This document shows, in pieces, positions 26,622 to 35,900 of a stretch of 64,000 nucleotides of DNA. Source of the DNA: Prevotella sp. (GTDB lineage Bacteria > Bacteroidota > Bacteroidia > Bacteroidales > Muribaculaceae); contig JAMPBN010000001.1 of assembly GCA_023666665.1 (NCBI GenBank), positions 857,944 through 921,943 on the forward strand, in the 5' to 3' direction. Every line of letters starts with the position of its first letter. Position 1 is the stretch's first letter. The notes below the pieces were generated by a model, which saw nothing but the letters and a program-made list of their open reading frames with translations, did no database searches and was not told the origin of the DNA. The position numbers were made by a program, and so were the translations under genes.

Positions 26622-26630
26622 TCAAAGTTA
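26622..26630 (-). promoter_or_regulatory. -7 promoter box for the galK operon
   Basis: Minus-strand TAACTTTGA deviates from TAnnTTTGC only in the last base. Its position places the transcript start near 26617 and gives a leader of about 33 bases before the galK ATG chosen here. Confidence 0.5.
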
Positions 26631-26676
26631 CGAATTTTTAGTCGGATATGCGGGAAAATATGTTATAAAACATAAT

Positions 26677-27225
26677 TTAAAGGTAGAGCATACCGGAGAG
26701 AACCTCGTCGGCTTTATCTTTGCCAAGGGAGGTTTCGACTATTGCAGCGGCAAATGGAATTGCCAGGGCGGGGCCGCGTCCGGTAATGAATCGGCCGTCG
26801 CGTTCCACGTCGGCTCCGGTCATTGTTGCGCCGTTGTCAGACCAGTTTTCCATTCCGGGGTAGCAGGTTGCGCGTTTGCCCTTGAGTAGGCCGAGGGAGC
26901 CGAGAACCACGGAGGGGGATGCGCAGATTGCCGCAATATGTCCGGGGAAGGAGGTCAGCAAGTCAACGAGCGGCTGGCAGTCGAGCAGATTGGTGGCTCC
27001 GGGCATTCCGCCGGGAAGAATGAGCCATTCGGCATCGACCGTGGCGGGGAGGTCGGCAATGGTGATGTCGGCGATATAAGGAACTCCGTGGGCGCCTTGT
27101 ACCTGACGGGAGTCGTTGACAGACACGGTGGTTACGGGCATTCCGGCGCGGCGAAGCACGTCGATGGGTGCCACAGCCTCGATTTCCTCGAAGCCGGTGG
27201 CAAGAAATATGTAGGAAGTTTTCAT
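26677..27225 (-). CDS. DJ-1/PfpI family protein
   Basis: 182 aa from the ATG at 27225, which begins the family's first strand (MKTSYIFLATGFEEIEA); 13 upstream in-frame codons overlap the promoter and are rejected. DJ-1 features are the Glu in GFEEIEA, ILPGGMPGATNL, and the nucleophilic Cys in AAICASPSVVLG, followed by GKRATCYPG. Members act as stress-linked deglycases, chaperones or hydrolases (YajL-like). The -7 box ends only 7 bases before the start codon, so the mRNA is probably leaderless or nearly so. Confidence 0.9.
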   Translation of the reverse strand: MKTSYIFLATGFEEIEAVAPIDVLRRAGMPVTTVSVNDSRQVQGAHGVPYIADITIADLPATVDAEWLILPGGMPGATNLLDCQPLVDLLTSFPGHIAAICASPSVVLGSLGLLKGKRATCYPGMENWSDNGATMTGADVERDGRFITGRGPALAIPFAAAIVETSLGKDKADEVLSGMLYL

Positions 27226-27232
27226 AACGCCG

Positions 27233-27241
27233 ACAAAGTTA
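27233..27241 (-). promoter_or_regulatory. -7 promoter box for the DJ-1 gene
   Basis: Minus-strand TAACTTTGT, one base off consensus. Only CGGCGTT separates it from the ATG, which puts the start codon at or next to the expected transcription start. Confidence 0.55.
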
Positions 27242-27294
27242 CAATATAAACGCGGAGATGTCAAGTAAATTACGGAAAATTAAGGAAATTTTTG

Positions 27295-27303
27295 TAACTT
27301 TGC
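27295..27303 (+). promoter_or_regulatory. -7 promoter box for the zeta-toxin-like operon
   Basis: TAACTTTGC, exact consensus, 23 bases before the ATG at 27327. It supports that ATG over the in-frame ATG at 27258, which lies upstream of the promoter box. Confidence 0.65.
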
Positions 27304-27326
27304 GCTTGTTATCAACTCAATTACAT

Positions 27327-27890
27327 ATGAACAACGAACCGTCATTGTATATCATTGCAGGCTGTAATGGTGCCGGGAAAACCACGGCATCGTTTACCAT
27401 ATTGCCTGAAATTTTGCAATGCAGGGAGTTTGTCAATGCAGATGAGATAGCCCGAGGTATTTCGCCGTTTAATCCGGAAGCTGTTGCTGTTCAGGCAGGT
27501 AGGCTGATGCTTGAACGCATTGATGAATTGCTCGTTGAGCGCAAGACTTTTGCCATTGAAACCACGTTGGCAACTCGTTCATACCGCAACCTGGTTGACC
27601 GCGCCCATCGGTCGGGTTACCGCGTAGCTCTGCTGTTCTTTTGGTTGCCAACGGTGGATTTGGCAAAAGAACGCGTGGGTTTGCGTGTAGCTGCCGGGGG
27701 GCATAATATTCCGGTTGACGTGATTGAACGACGTTATATCAACGGTATTAATAATCTTTTTAAAATATTTATGCCAATTGTTGACGTGTTGTTGATATAT
27801 GATAATGAAAACTCTACAGACCTTGTTGCATCAAACGATTGCATAAAAAATAGTATTAAATTCAAAACCCTAAAAAGCTATGTCAAATAA
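27327..27890 (+). CDS. Zeta-toxin-like P-loop kinase
   Basis: 187 aa from the ATG at 27327. Walker A is AGCNGAGKTT (11-20), then VNADEIARGISPF (the substrate-binding N-A-D-x-I motif of zeta toxins), IETTLATRSY and an Arg-rich lid (ERVGLRVAAGGHNIPVDVIERRY). Zeta toxins phosphorylate UDP-GlcNAc and poison wall synthesis, but many chromosomal relatives have no shown toxicity. No epsilon-like antitoxin lies upstream; a 60-aa ORF overlaps its end by 11 bases. The C-terminal third is less GC-rich than neighbouring core genes, compatible with transfer. Confidence 0.85.
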   Translation: MNNEPSLYIIAGCNGAGKTTASFTILPEILQCREFVNADEIARGISPFNPEAVAVQAGRLMLERIDELLVERKTFAIETTLATRSYRNLVDRAHRSGYRVALLFFWLPTVDLAKERVGLRVAAGGHNIPVDVIERRYINGINNLFKIFMPIVDVLLIYDNENSTDLVASNDCIKNSIKFKTLKSYVK

Positions 27891-28062
27891 GGAACTTCAG
27901 GAGTTTCAAAAGCTAATTCAAATTGGTTTGGACAAGGCTTATTTGAAGATGCTACAAGAAAAAGCCATACGTGGTCTGTCTGTGGCACGGCTTGATTCTT
28001 CGGGTAATGTGGTGCAGGTGCCGGCGGCGGAATTGCTGGCAAAGTATCAGAAGACGAAATGA
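27880..28062 (+). CDS. Small partner protein of the zeta-like kinase
   Basis: 60 aa: a helical N-terminal half (KELQEFQKLIQIGLDKAYLKMLQEKA) and a short beta-like end (SVARLDSSGNVVQVPAAELL). It overlaps the kinase by 11 bases and the porin by 4 (ATGA), so the three genes are translationally coupled. Position and size suit an antitoxin or regulatory subunit, but I know no characterised homologue and give this only as inference. Confidence 0.7.
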   Translation: MSNKELQEFQKLIQIGLDKAYLKMLQEKAIRGLSVARLDSSGNVVQVPAAELLAKYQKTK

Positions 28063-30032
28063 TCAGGTGGCTGACAACAATATTGACTGTGGCGGTTGCG
28101 GCTCTATCGGCTGCAGCCCAGACCGGCAACAACACAGTTGAAAAGGGTAGCGCCTCGCAGCAGAAACGCATTTGGGAACAGGCGATTGCCGACCAAAAAG
28201 CCTGGACTGTCAGCGATATTCTTGCCGACCGCTATGCTGCAGAGGTTGACACTGTGATGGAAAACTATTGCCAAAAAGTGGCGATTCCGCATTTGCAGTT
28301 TGGCACTGCATCGGCAATCACCGGCAATCTCGGCGGCTCGGGGCAGTATATGAATTACTTTGAGCGCCCCGAGGGAAGCGATTTCTTTTTCAACGACGCA
28401 TATCATCCGTATATGCCCAGGGTTGACAACACGCCGTTTTTCAACACCCGCGTGCCAATGACCTTGGTGAGCTTCAACACGGGCGGCTCCTCGCAAACCA
28501 CCCAGGACTGGCTGAAAGCGCGCCTCAGCGGCAATATTAACAAGGCTGCCCAGGTGGGTGCGTGGCTCAGCTACCTGTATAGTCGCGGCATGTATGAATC
28601 TCAGTCGGGCAAGCACTTCAACTGGGGACTAAACGGCTCATACCTCGGCGAGCGCTATCAGATGATGGCGATGTTCAATAACTGGAACATTAAAAACTAT
28701 GAAAACGGCGGCATTGAAGATGACCTCTATATTACGGACCCGGCAGCGGTGCAGGGCGGTTCGTCGAGCATCGGTACCAAGCAGATTCCGGTAAACCTCG
28801 ATGCCGCGCAGGCTCAGCTTTCGGGTCATCAACTGTGGATGATTAACCGCTACCGCATGGGCTTTGAGCAGTGGAACGAAGTTGACTCGGTGATGGACTT
28901 TGTGCCTGCCAGTCAGCTATTCTGGACTTTCAACTTCCGTATGGACCAGCATCGTTTTACGGATGCGAGTGCGTTTGACAACTCGTTCTACCCCAACACA
29001 TATTTCGGCGAAACCACCGAAGAGACAACCAAACAATGGTATATACGCAACGCCGTTGGCATTGAGCTGCTTGAGGGCTTCAAGAAGTGGGTGAAGTTCG
29101 GCTTGGCTGCGTATGCCATGCACGAGGTTGCCCGCTATCAGCAGGCCGATTATTATGGCGAAAGGCAATACGCGGGCTCTGTGGCACCCAAGCAGACTGA
29201 AAATTCGCTTTTTGTTGGCGGCCGTCTGAACAAGACCACCGGAGCGCTGATTCGCTATGATGCGGATGCCCGCGTCGGGCTTGCCGGAGTAAAGGCCGGC
29301 GAGGTTTATGCCCGAGGAAATCTTGACTTCCGTTTCGGTCTGAAAAAAGACACTGCTCTGGTGCGGGCCTACGTTGACTTTTCAAACCGCAAGCCGTCAT
29401 ATTTTCTGCGCAACTACGTTTCCAATCACTATATTTGGGAAAATGACTTCGGCAAGACCCGCAAGCTGCGTTTCGGCGGCACGATAGATTTTCCGCTGAC
29501 CCGCACCACCATTTCCGCCGGAATGGAAAACGTGCAGAACCTTGTTTACTTCAACGCCGAGGGTGTCCCCGAGCAATATGGCGGCAACGTTCAGATATTT
29601 TCCGCCTCGATTGACGAGCGCTTGCAGTTCGGCATATGGCATTGGGACAATAAGGTGACGTATCAGAAGTCGTCGAACCAACACGTCGTGCCGCTGCCTG
29701 AGCTGACGGTGTATTCAAATATGTATCTGCTCTTCAGAGTGGCAACTCTGCGGGCGCAAGTCGGGGTTGACTGCACGTATATGACGCGCTATTCCGCGTT
29801 GGGTTATAATCCGGCAGTAAGCACGTTTACCAACCAATGGGACGGACTTGTCGGGAACTATCCGATGTGTGATGCCTACGCCAACCTCAAGCTCAAAAAG
29901 GTGAAATTCTACGTCCTCTATTCCCACTTTAACCAGGGGCTGTTCGGAGGGTCAAACTACTTCTCGGCACTGCATTATCCGCTGAATCCCCACCGCTTCC
30001 TCTTTGGCTTGTGTGTGGATTTTGCCAACTAA
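28059..30032 (+). CDS. Putative porin (large Bacteroidetes beta-barrel)
   Basis: 657 aa with signal peptide (MIRWLTTILTVAVAALSAAAQ). The body matches the putative-porin family of Bacteroidetes: HPYMPRVDNTPFFNTRVPMTLVSFNTGGS, then many amphipathic strands, and a terminal aromatic strand (NYFSALHYPLNPHRFLFGLCVDF). It is expected in the outer membrane; the solute is unknown. It is joined to the 60-aa ORF by an ATGA overlap, an odd operon partner for a toxin-like kinase, and followed after 28 bases by a membrane-anchored solute-binding protein. Confidence 0.85.
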   Translation: MIRWLTTILTVAVAALSAAAQTGNNTVEKGSASQQKRIWEQAIADQKAWTVSDILADRYAAEVDTVMENYCQKVAIPHLQFGTASAITGNLGGSGQYMNYFERPEGSDFFFNDAYHPYMPRVDNTPFFNTRVPMTLVSFNTGGSSQTTQDWLKARLSGNINKAAQVGAWLSYLYSRGMYESQSGKHFNWGLNGSYLGERYQMMAMFNNWNIKNYENGGIEDDLYITDPAAVQGGSSSIGTKQIPVNLDAAQAQLSGHQLWMINRYRMGFEQWNEVDSVMDFVPASQLFWTFNFRMDQHRFTDASAFDNSFYPNTYFGETTEETTKQWYIRNAVGIELLEGFKKWVKFGLAAYAMHEVARYQQADYYGERQYAGSVAPKQTENSLFVGGRLNKTTGALIRYDADARVGLAGVKAGEVYARGNLDFRFGLKKDTALVRAYVDFSNRKPSYFLRNYVSNHYIWENDFGKTRKLRFGGTIDFPLTRTTISAGMENVQNLVYFNAEGVPEQYGGNVQIFSASIDERLQFGIWHWDNKVTYQKSSNQHVVPLPELTVYSNMYLLFRVATLRAQVGVDCTYMTRYSALGYNPAVSTFTNQWDGLVGNYPMCDAYANLKLKKVKFYVLYSHFNQGLFGGSNYFSALHYPLNPHRFLFGLCVDFAN

Positions 30033-30060
30033 ACGGCTGCGGCGGGCGTTTTTATTGCGT

Positions 30061-30822
30061 ATGGAAAAGTTAAAGAAAAAACCGGCTGGCAGGATTCTGC
30101 TATACGTGGTGCTCCTCGTGGTGGCACTCGGCATAATGTTCTCGCTGCGGCGCTGCCGCCAGTGGGGAGAGAGTGGCAAAGTTGATACCGACACTCTGCG
30201 CGTGGCAATTCAATATGCCCCGGGGTCGTTTTATTACGACAATGATTCAATCAAGGGGCGCGACTATGAAGCCTTGCAGCAGCTCGGGATGCCTTTCAGA
30301 ATCTACCCGATTACCAATCCGGCGGAGGGGCTGAAAGGGCTGCGCGAGCATCGCTATGACCTGGTGATTGCCGATTTGCCTCAGACAGCCGATTCTGCCA
30401 AGGAATATATTTTTACCGACCCGATTTACCTGGACCGCCAGGTTTTGGTGCAGTGCGTTGACTCCGCCGGAGCCACGCCGGCCATCACTTCGCCGCTGCA
30501 GCTTGGCGGACAGGCGGTGACGGTGCCCGAGGGGTCGCCGATGGCGGCACGCCTGTATAATCTTTCGCGCGAAATTGGCGATACCATTCACGTAGTGGAA
30601 CGCCCGGTCAATGCCGAACGGCTGCTCACGGAGCTTGCCCTCGGGGCTGATTCGGTGAACTTGACGGTGGCAAATTCCACTCTCGCTCAGGAAATTGCCG
30701 AAGAATTTCCGGGACGGCTGAATTATTCGGTGCCAATTTCGTTGACGCAATTCCAGTCGTGGGTGTTGTTGCCCTCCGAGGTCGCGTTGAGAGACAGCAT
30801 AAATGCAAGATTGAGAAGATAA
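30061..30822 (+). CDS. Membrane-anchored solute-binding (MltF N-domain-like) protein
   Basis: 253 aa from the ATG at 30061, chosen because upstream in-frame codons overlap the porin end and lack a signal. A transmembrane anchor (RILLYVVLLVVALGIMFSL) is followed by a type 3 solute-binding fold (DTLRVAIQYAPGSFYYDNDSIKGRDYE, YDLVIADLPQTADSAKEYIFTDPIY). It resembles the regulatory N-domain of MltF but has no lytic transglycosylase domain, so it is a sensor or binding protein of unknown ligand. It lies between the porin and the flippase. Confidence 0.8.
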   Translation: MEKLKKKPAGRILLYVVLLVVALGIMFSLRRCRQWGESGKVDTDTLRVAIQYAPGSFYYDNDSIKGRDYEALQQLGMPFRIYPITNPAEGLKGLREHRYDLVIADLPQTADSAKEYIFTDPIYLDRQVLVQCVDSAGATPAITSPLQLGGQAVTVPEGSPMAARLYNLSREIGDTIHVVERPVNAERLLTELALGADSVNLTVANSTLAQEIAEEFPGRLNYSVPISLTQFQSWVLLPSEVALRDSINARLRR

Positions 30823-30844
30823 AAAATAAGAGATAAGAGGACAG

Positions 30845-32275
30845 TTGGACAAAGAGTTAGAGAGAAAAGCTGCGCGAGGTACTGCGTGGGTCACGGTTGA
30901 CCGTTTTACGGTTATGGGCATCACGTTTTTAGTTAACCTCGTAATGGCGCGTATTCTGTCGGTGGCAGACTACGGGCTTGTTGGTATGATTACGATTTTT
31001 ACCAACGTGTCGGCCATTCTGGTCGACGGCGGCTTTGGTAACGCTCTGATTCAGAAAAAGAACCCCACGCAGACTGATTACTCCACCATCTTTATCTGGA
31101 ACTTCGGCCTGGCTGCGGTGCTTTATGCAGCGCTTTATTTTGCCGCGCCGCTTATTGCATGGTTCTTCCGTGAGCCGGAGCTTGTCGGCGTGGCCCGCGG
31201 TCTGGCGCTGGTTTTTGTTATCAATTCGCTGATTGTTACTCAGGTAAGCCGTTTGCGCAAGCTCCTGGCATTCCGAAAGCTGGCCGTGGTGAATATCACG
31301 GCTGCAGTAGCGTCGGGCTGTGTGGGTATTCTGCTGGCAAAGAGCGGCTTCGGGGTGTATGCCCTGGTGTGGATGCAGGTGGCAATGTGTGCCATACAGT
31401 TGCTGATGGTCAGCGTGGCGGGCAAATGGCGGCCATCGCTGATATTTTCGGTAGCGACTTTCAAGCAGCTTTTTTCGTATGGCGGCTATCTGTTAGCGGC
31501 CAACGTTTTGCAGGTTTTCTGCAATAATTTTCAGAACGTGATTATCGGGCGCAGGTTTTCGGTTGGACAACTCGGACTCTATTCCCAAGCGCAGAAAATC
31601 GACAATATAACGTCGTTTCAACTTCCGCAGATTCTCAATCAGGTGATGTTTCCGGTCTACAGTCAGCTTCAGGACGATTCGCGCCGTCTGCTTGAAGTCC
31701 TGTCAATGAATCTGCGAGTGTTGGCCTACGCAATGTTTCCGATTCTGACGCTGCTTATTCTTCTTGCCGAGCCGACTTTTACTCTGCTCTATGGGGCAAA
31801 ATGGACGGCTGCCGCACCATATTTTCAGATTCTTTGTTTAGGCGGGTATTTTGTCGGTCTGCAATATGTAGACTTCTATGCTGTAGCCGCCAAAGGGAAA
31901 AGCAGGGAACTCTTTTGGTGGAGTTTCTATAAGTGGGGTGTGCTGTTGGCGCTGATACTTGTCGGCTCTCAATTTGGCATCTTCGGACTTCTCGGCGGAT
32001 TGGCACTCAGCAATTTCAATATTTTTATTGTCAACGCCGTTCTTGCGTCGAAATATGTCGGCTTCAAACTCCGCATGCATGCGCGGATATTGATTCCGCT
32101 GTTCGGGGCAGCCTTATTGACCGGCGCGGTCAGTTATGCCGCAGTTTCATTTTGCGGCATAAATAGCTGGTTCATATTGCCGATTTACGCGGCGATATAT
32201 CTTGGAGTCAGCGTGTTGTTCAAGGCCCGCGCCCTGCGCGAAACTCTCCGTGCGCTCAAGCACTTAAAGCCCTAA
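30845..32275 (+). CDS. Polysaccharide flippase (MOP superfamily, WzxC-like)
   Basis: 476 aa with 12-14 predicted helices. The start is TTG at 30845; no ATG occurs before the first helix, and the segment it adds (ELERKAARGTAWVTVDRF) is the usual amphipathic N-terminus of WzxC/Wzx-type flippases, which supports it. Further family features are LSVADYGLVGMITIFTNVSAILVDGGFGNALIQ and GRRFSVGQLGLYSQAQKI. It should flip lipid-linked O-antigen or capsule units across the inner membrane. No glycosyltransferase genes are adjacent, so it is an orphan copy. Its end overlaps the convergent glycosylase gene by 12 bases. Confidence 0.88.
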   Translation: MDKELERKAARGTAWVTVDRFTVMGITFLVNLVMARILSVADYGLVGMITIFTNVSAILVDGGFGNALIQKKNPTQTDYSTIFIWNFGLAAVLYAALYFAAPLIAWFFREPELVGVARGLALVFVINSLIVTQVSRLRKLLAFRKLAVVNITAAVASGCVGILLAKSGFGVYALVWMQVAMCAIQLLMVSVAGKWRPSLIFSVATFKQLFSYGGYLLAANVLQVFCNNFQNVIIGRRFSVGQLGLYSQAQKIDNITSFQLPQILNQVMFPVYSQLQDDSRRLLEVLSMNLRVLAYAMFPILTLLILLAEPTFTLLYGAKWTAAAPYFQILCLGGYFVGLQYVDFYAVAAKGKSRELFWWSFYKWGVLLALILVGSQFGIFGLLGGLALSNFNIFIVNAVLASKYVGFKLRMHARILIPLFGAALLTGAVSYAAVSFCGINSWFILPIYAAIYLGVSVLFKARALRETLRALKHLKP

Positions 32276-32848
32276 GTGACTGAAGAGTTTGGCATATTGC
32301 GCGGCTTTCAGCTCGAGTTTGAGCGGGTAAGCGCGGCTCGTGGACGGCATACGCCAGATTTCCAGACCGGCGGAGGTGGTAACGTATTCGCCGATTTTGG
32401 GAACGTCAGTGCCGGTCAGCTCGGCCAACACTCCGGCTGCTTTTTCGCCGGTTGAGGCTATGGCGCGACATCGGGGCATCTGTGCCAACAACTCCTCAAG
32501 CGGCACCGGCTCAACGATTTCCAGGAACTTGTCTGACGCGTTGCCTTTCAGGCGCCGCACGGTGCGGGCTGTGTCGTTCAGCGCAATTCCCTTGTCGTCG
32601 AGCAGACGTTTAATGGCTGCGAGGTCATATAGCTTGGTCTGCTGATTGTAAAGAGCATAACGGTTGTTGAGAAAAATCAGCCCCATTATCTGCCAGAAAT
32701 CGTTGGTGCGGTTGGGGTAGTAGAAGTCCATAGCCCACCGTTTGGGCTGCGGCGGAAATGTCCCCATAATCAGCACTTTGGCGTTTTGGGGAATATATGG
32801 CGGCCAAGGGTGGCGCTCCAATTCGGGTTGTGGTTCAATGGTTTTCAT
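32264..32848 (-). CDS. Uracil/hypoxanthine-DNA glycosylase superfamily protein
   Basis: 194 aa. UDG-fold motifs are IMGTFPP (motif A, residues 27-33) followed by YYPNRTNDFWQIMG, and MPSTSRAYP near the end (motif C-like). The arrangement resembles Mug/HDG-type single-strand-selective or mismatch glycosylases. It would excise deaminated bases such as uracil or hypoxanthine; the exact substrate is not settled. Its -7 promoter box ends 4 bases before the ATG, so a leaderless mRNA is expected. Confidence 0.85.
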   Translation of the reverse strand: MKTIEPQPELERHPWPPYIPQNAKVLIMGTFPPQPKRWAMDFYYPNRTNDFWQIMGLIFLNNRYALYNQQTKLYDLAAIKRLLDDKGIALNDTARTVRRLKGNASDKFLEIVEPVPLEELLAQMPRCRAIASTGEKAAGVLAELTGTDVPKIGEYVTTSAGLEIWRMPSTSRAYPLKLELKAAQYAKLFSHLGL

Positions 32849-32849
32849 A

Positions 32850-32882
32850 TTTGCAAATATAACAAATAATTTGTAATTTTGC
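32850..32882 (+). promoter_or_regulatory. Promoter of the GH-D-like glycosidase gene
   Basis: TTTG at 32850-32853 and TAATTTTGC at 32874-32882 are separated by 20 bases, the spacing of the Bacteroidetes -33/-7 promoter. It overlaps the divergent glycosylase promoter, so the two polymerases cannot bind at once. Confidence 0.65.
32853..32861 (-). promoter_or_regulatory. -7 promoter box for the DNA glycosylase
   Basis: Minus-strand TATATTTGC matches consensus and is followed by AAAT and then the ATG. Using the SRP RNA in this window as ruler (start about 5 bases past the box), transcription would begin at the A of the ATG. Confidence 0.6.
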
Positions 32883-32913
32883 GCGTTAATAGACCTTAAT
32901 CAAAACCACAACA

Positions 32914-35900
32914 ATGCAATTCAAACACTTTATCGGAGCGTTGGCATTGGCCATAATTGCGGCTCCAAGCATTTTCGCTCAAGCGGTTATATTCCCTCAA
33001 AAAGCTCAGCCGGGCGCTGCGACACTAACTGCAGTCAACGGCACGTATATTTTGGCTAACGATCTATTTTCCGCCTCTTTTATAGAGACAGACGGCTCAC
33101 TTCTCTTCGACGGATGCAGTGCAATGGGATTGAAGCCCGGAACGGAACTTTTCTTCGTGGAAACCAAGTCTGACGGAATTATTCCCGCTTCACGTATGAC
33201 TATGAGCGGACTTGTCGTTGAAGACCTCGCAGCCAATCCGGATTCGCCCAAAGGCGGTGAACGCTTCTCCGGAAAAGCCCTGAGCGCGACGTTTACTTTC
33301 GGCAATATCTCGATTCTTTGGTACGCAATACTCCGCGACGGTTCGCACTATCTGCGTACCGAGCTGTCGCTCACATCCGACCTCGCAACGGAGATGAAGT
33401 CTGTCATCCCTATGAACTACACTGTGGCAGATGGCGAACCTACGGTCAACGTCGTCGGCAACACTCGCGGCGCAATCCTCGCATCTTCCAAAATTTTTGC
33501 CGGCGTTGAGTCACCGATGGGCATCAACTCCGTGGGAAGCGAAATCAAGGTATCCGATGCAGATTCTCCCGCAGCAACCTATTCCGACGAGTTTTCGCTT
33601 ACATCATGGAAGCCCGAAATGTTCTGCTGGACTCCCGGTCGCGAAGTACCCTCACAAATCCTTGAGCTCGGCTTTGACGACAGTCAGGTTCTCGGTGCTT
33701 ATGGCCTTGCAGACTTCACCCAAGCCGGTAGTCAAACCGTTACGTTTACATACCGCAGCGGAAATCTACGTCTGAATATGGTTGGCGTTGACATCGTTGA
33801 CTCCGAAGGCCAAATCGCGGCTTCCGACTACCATATCGGATTTGCCGGTGGTCAACACAGCAATAATGTTTATACTCTCAACGTTCCTCAAGCCGGACAA
33901 TACACTATCCGCTTCTTTGTTGAAACCAAAACCGAAGGAATTACTTCATCAGGAAATATCACTTACAGTGCAACGGTTAATGCTGTATCCGACCCCGACG
34001 AGCCTGAACTCTCCCCGGTTACACCCATAAGCGGCACAGATCATTTTTGGACAATTATGTCCGACCGAGGCAGTGACCCGCGCTACGTTACCGAAGTTGA
34101 TGGCGGACTTATGGGGAATACCATCGTTACCGAACCTTCACGCTGGCACTTCATCAGCCGCACCGACGGTACTTGGGATATTGTTAACGCCTCTACCGGC
34201 AATTATATCACCACAGGTGCTGCCAACAACAGTCAGCTCAAAACTTCTAAAGATGCACCCGCCAAAGGATGGGAATTCAAAGTGTCGAATAACCCTCAGG
34301 CATGGATTATCGTCAACGGCGAATCTCAATTCAACACTACCAACAACAGCCATTCTTTCCAAGTATTTAACTGGGGCAGCGGTACTAATACCACCGACGG
34401 CGGATGTCAGTATTATTTCGAGGAAGTAGCCGAGTCGCTCGAATTCTTTGAAAAGGATACCCCAATTACCGGCAAATGGAGTCGTCAGACCACCCTTGCC
34501 GTTGATAAAACTTGGAAAATCGGCGCAGTGGTTGGCCTTGTTGCTCCTGACCAACCCCGCCGCTCCGTGCTCGCCTACATTGAGAGAGAACGTGCCGCCG
34601 CATGGCGTCCTATGCCTATGTATAATTCCTGGTATGAACTCAATATCAACCGAAACAACGACCAGAATTATACCACTAACTTCAATATTAACCAGTGTGT
34701 TGACGTGCTAAATCAATGGAAAGAAAACCTCTACGACAAGCACAATGCCCACATTCAGTCATACGTCTGGGACGATGGGTGGGACAGTTACGGAACGTGG
34801 ACTTTCAACCCCAACTTCCCCAACGGCTTCAAAGAGGCTGATGAGGTTGCCGCCGCTATGGGCGCAAACATCGGTGCATGGCTCGGCCCGGTAGGCGGCT
34901 ACGGCCAAAGCGGCACTTACCGTCGCAACTACTGGAACGGCAAAGGTGGCATGCAACTTTCCAATCCTGAATACTACGATGTGTTCCTCACTGCTTGCAC
35001 CAATATGATTAATGACTACCATTTCAACTACTTCAAGTTCGACGGCATTTCCGCTCAGTTCTCTTCCGTCGGACCTGACTCCGGTGCTACCGGCGAAGAA
35101 AATGCAGAAGCTATCATTGACATTGAGCAGCGTATCCGCGAAATTAAGCCCGACATTTTCTTTAACACCACCGTAGGTACGTGGGCATCACCTTTCTGGT
35201 ATCATGTTTCGGATGCCACCTGGCGTCAGGAAAGTGACTTCGGCACAATCGGCAACCAAGGTTCCGACCGCGAAAGGTGGATTACCTATCGCGACCGCCT
35301 GGTTTACCAAAACTACGTTATCAACTCACCCCTCTGCCCCATCAATTCTATGATGACCCACGGCGTAATCCTGACGAAATTCGGCTCCGTGGCCAAGGAT
35401 ATGGGATATGAGGGTGCTCTGCGCGAGATCCGTTGCGCGTTTGCCTGCGGCTCATCGCAAGTGGAACTCTACTGCGACTACGAGCTGCTTAACTCAATCA
35501 ATGACGGCGCTCTTTGGGGCGACATCGCCGAATGTATTAAGTGGCAGGAAGCTAATGCCGACGTACTCCCCGACGCTCACTGGGTTGGTGGCAATCCATG
35601 GGACGGCAGCAAAGCCAACATTTACGGCTGGGCATCGTGGAACGGCCTGAAGTCCACTCTGGCACTGCGCAACCCCGCAGCCAGCAATCAGGAATACACT
35701 TTCACCCTGCGCGAGGCGTTCGACATTCCCGCATACATTACCGGCGAGGTTGTTCTTACTCCGGCATTTGCCGCAAATCAAGATGCCCTTGAGGGTGTTG
35801 AAACCGGCAAGCCCATCAACATTGACACCCCGCTCACCGCTACGCTCAAGGCAAGCTCTCTCTACGTGTTCGACGGCATCGACCCCAACGGCGAACAAGA

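Noticed and set aside
27258-27326. An upstream ATG extending the zeta-like kinase by 23 residues
   Set aside because: It lies upstream of the consensus promoter box at 27295-27303, and the extra residues precede the natural first strand.
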